This document shows positions 43,640 to 43,880 of a DNA stretch of 43,880 nucleotides, piece after piece. Source of the DNA: Nocardioides sp. Root240 (GTDB lineage Bacteria; Actinomycetota; Actinomycetes; Propionibacteriales; Nocardioidaceae); NCBI RefSeq assembly GCF_001428825.1, contig NZ_LMIT01000011.1, positions 34,093-77,972 of the forward strand. The letters run 5' to 3'. How positions within the stretch are numbered: position 1 is the first letter of the stretch; the number at the start of each line of letters is the position of its first letter. The notes beneath the pieces are model-generated. The model was given only the letters and a program-made list of their open reading frames with translations, searched no databases and was not told where the DNA came from. Position numbers and translations under genes: made by a program.

Positions 43640-43880
43640 TCTGGCCGTGGTGCCGGGACTTGCCCGAGGGCTTTGGTCGGTCGGTGGTCGGGCTCTCAAG
43701 CGGCAGCGACGAGGGAGCTGGGAGCGGGGCTGGGTCCGGCGATCGGGTGCGGCCCGGGCGGGGTTCTTCGTTGGTCGAGGAGGTCGCGCAGCGACCGTCA
43801 CGAGACCCCTGCGGATGGTGCAGAGAGCTGAACTTTCGCCTGTCCACAGGCAGGTCCTGCTCGTTTCCGGATGTCGGAGG
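43640..43880. other. Right-end intergenic region without a supported gene
   Basis: Apart from the repeat at 43771-43808, this stretch holds no reading frame that looks coding on either strand. The end of the window contains CTGTCCACAGGCAGG, a short dyad (CCTGTCCACAGG), but no start or RNA gene that I can support. Confidence 0.5.
43771..43808. repeat. Related interspersed repeat
   Basis: TTGGTCGAGGAGGTCGCG, CAGCGACCGTCACGAGACCC: a second class of the same GGTCGAGG-to-CGAGACC layout, with the internal dyad GGTCGC/GCGACC. Confidence 0.6.

Overview
The window is high-GC actinobacterial DNA. GTG starts, ATGA/GTGA/TGATG gene overlaps, leaderless-looking promoters, SepX/GlpR and LCP proteins and a tuberculosis-type CYP51 cluster point to Propionibacteriales/Nocardioidaceae, probably Nocardioides or a relative. 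The genus is inference.

Left core block (1-12750). A partial tRNA-Pro and an acidic hypothetical gene precede a six-gene minus-strand operon: a eukaryotic-type UDP-glucose pyrophosphorylase, the gephyrin-like molybdotransferase Glp, moaC, a mog/moaB-type protein, a RimJ-like acetyltransferase and the membrane receptor GlpR/SepX. In other actinobacteria Glp and GlpR belong to the early divisome. A 5-formyl-THF cyclo-ligase diverges from this operon. Next come a membrane-anchored penicillin-acylase-family hydrolase, a FmdB zinc-ribbon gene behind a near-perfect CIRCE (HrcA) operator, a SAF-domain protein, mscL with a strong terminator, and an LCP-family cell-wall ligase followed by a 57-residue gene.

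Island (about 12750-19740). It starts at tRNA-Arg(CCT). A C-terminal remnant of a serine recombinase abuts the tRNA and is cut by an IS3-family element whose orfB is frameshifted. Beyond lie a decayed helix-turn-helix gene, a secreted protein of unknown function, an ECF sigma factor with a membrane partner, a membrane-protein gene broken by two frameshifts, and two small genes. This looks like a decaying integrated element.

Right core block (19740-33380). Two MFS transporters, a secreted GH16 enzyme, a phosphopantetheinyl transferase, and then a ten-gene minus-strand cluster: TetR, CYP123-like P450, SDR, CYP51, 3Fe-4S ferredoxin, NTF2-like protein, aldehyde dehydrogenase, SDR, hydroxyacid dehydrogenase and carboxymuconolactone decarboxylase. 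The gene types and order closely follow M. tuberculosis Rv0763c-Rv0771.

Far right (33420-43880). Diverging from TetR are an LLM-family oxidoreductase and an unrecognised 418-residue protein. After them come an 1825-residue single-chain acyl-CoA carboxylase, a SnoaL-like gene, and one polypeptide that joins an ECF sigma factor, a ZAS anti-sigma zinc finger, a membrane helix and an extracellular part. Two near-identical KstR-like boxes (TAGAAC-NN-GTTC) sit on the promoters of the LLM and SnoaL-like genes, suggesting a shared lipid/steroid regulon with the P450 cluster. An array of six 22-bp repeats in two opposed blocks lies between the carboxylase and the SnoaL-like gene. Interspersed repeats fill the right end.
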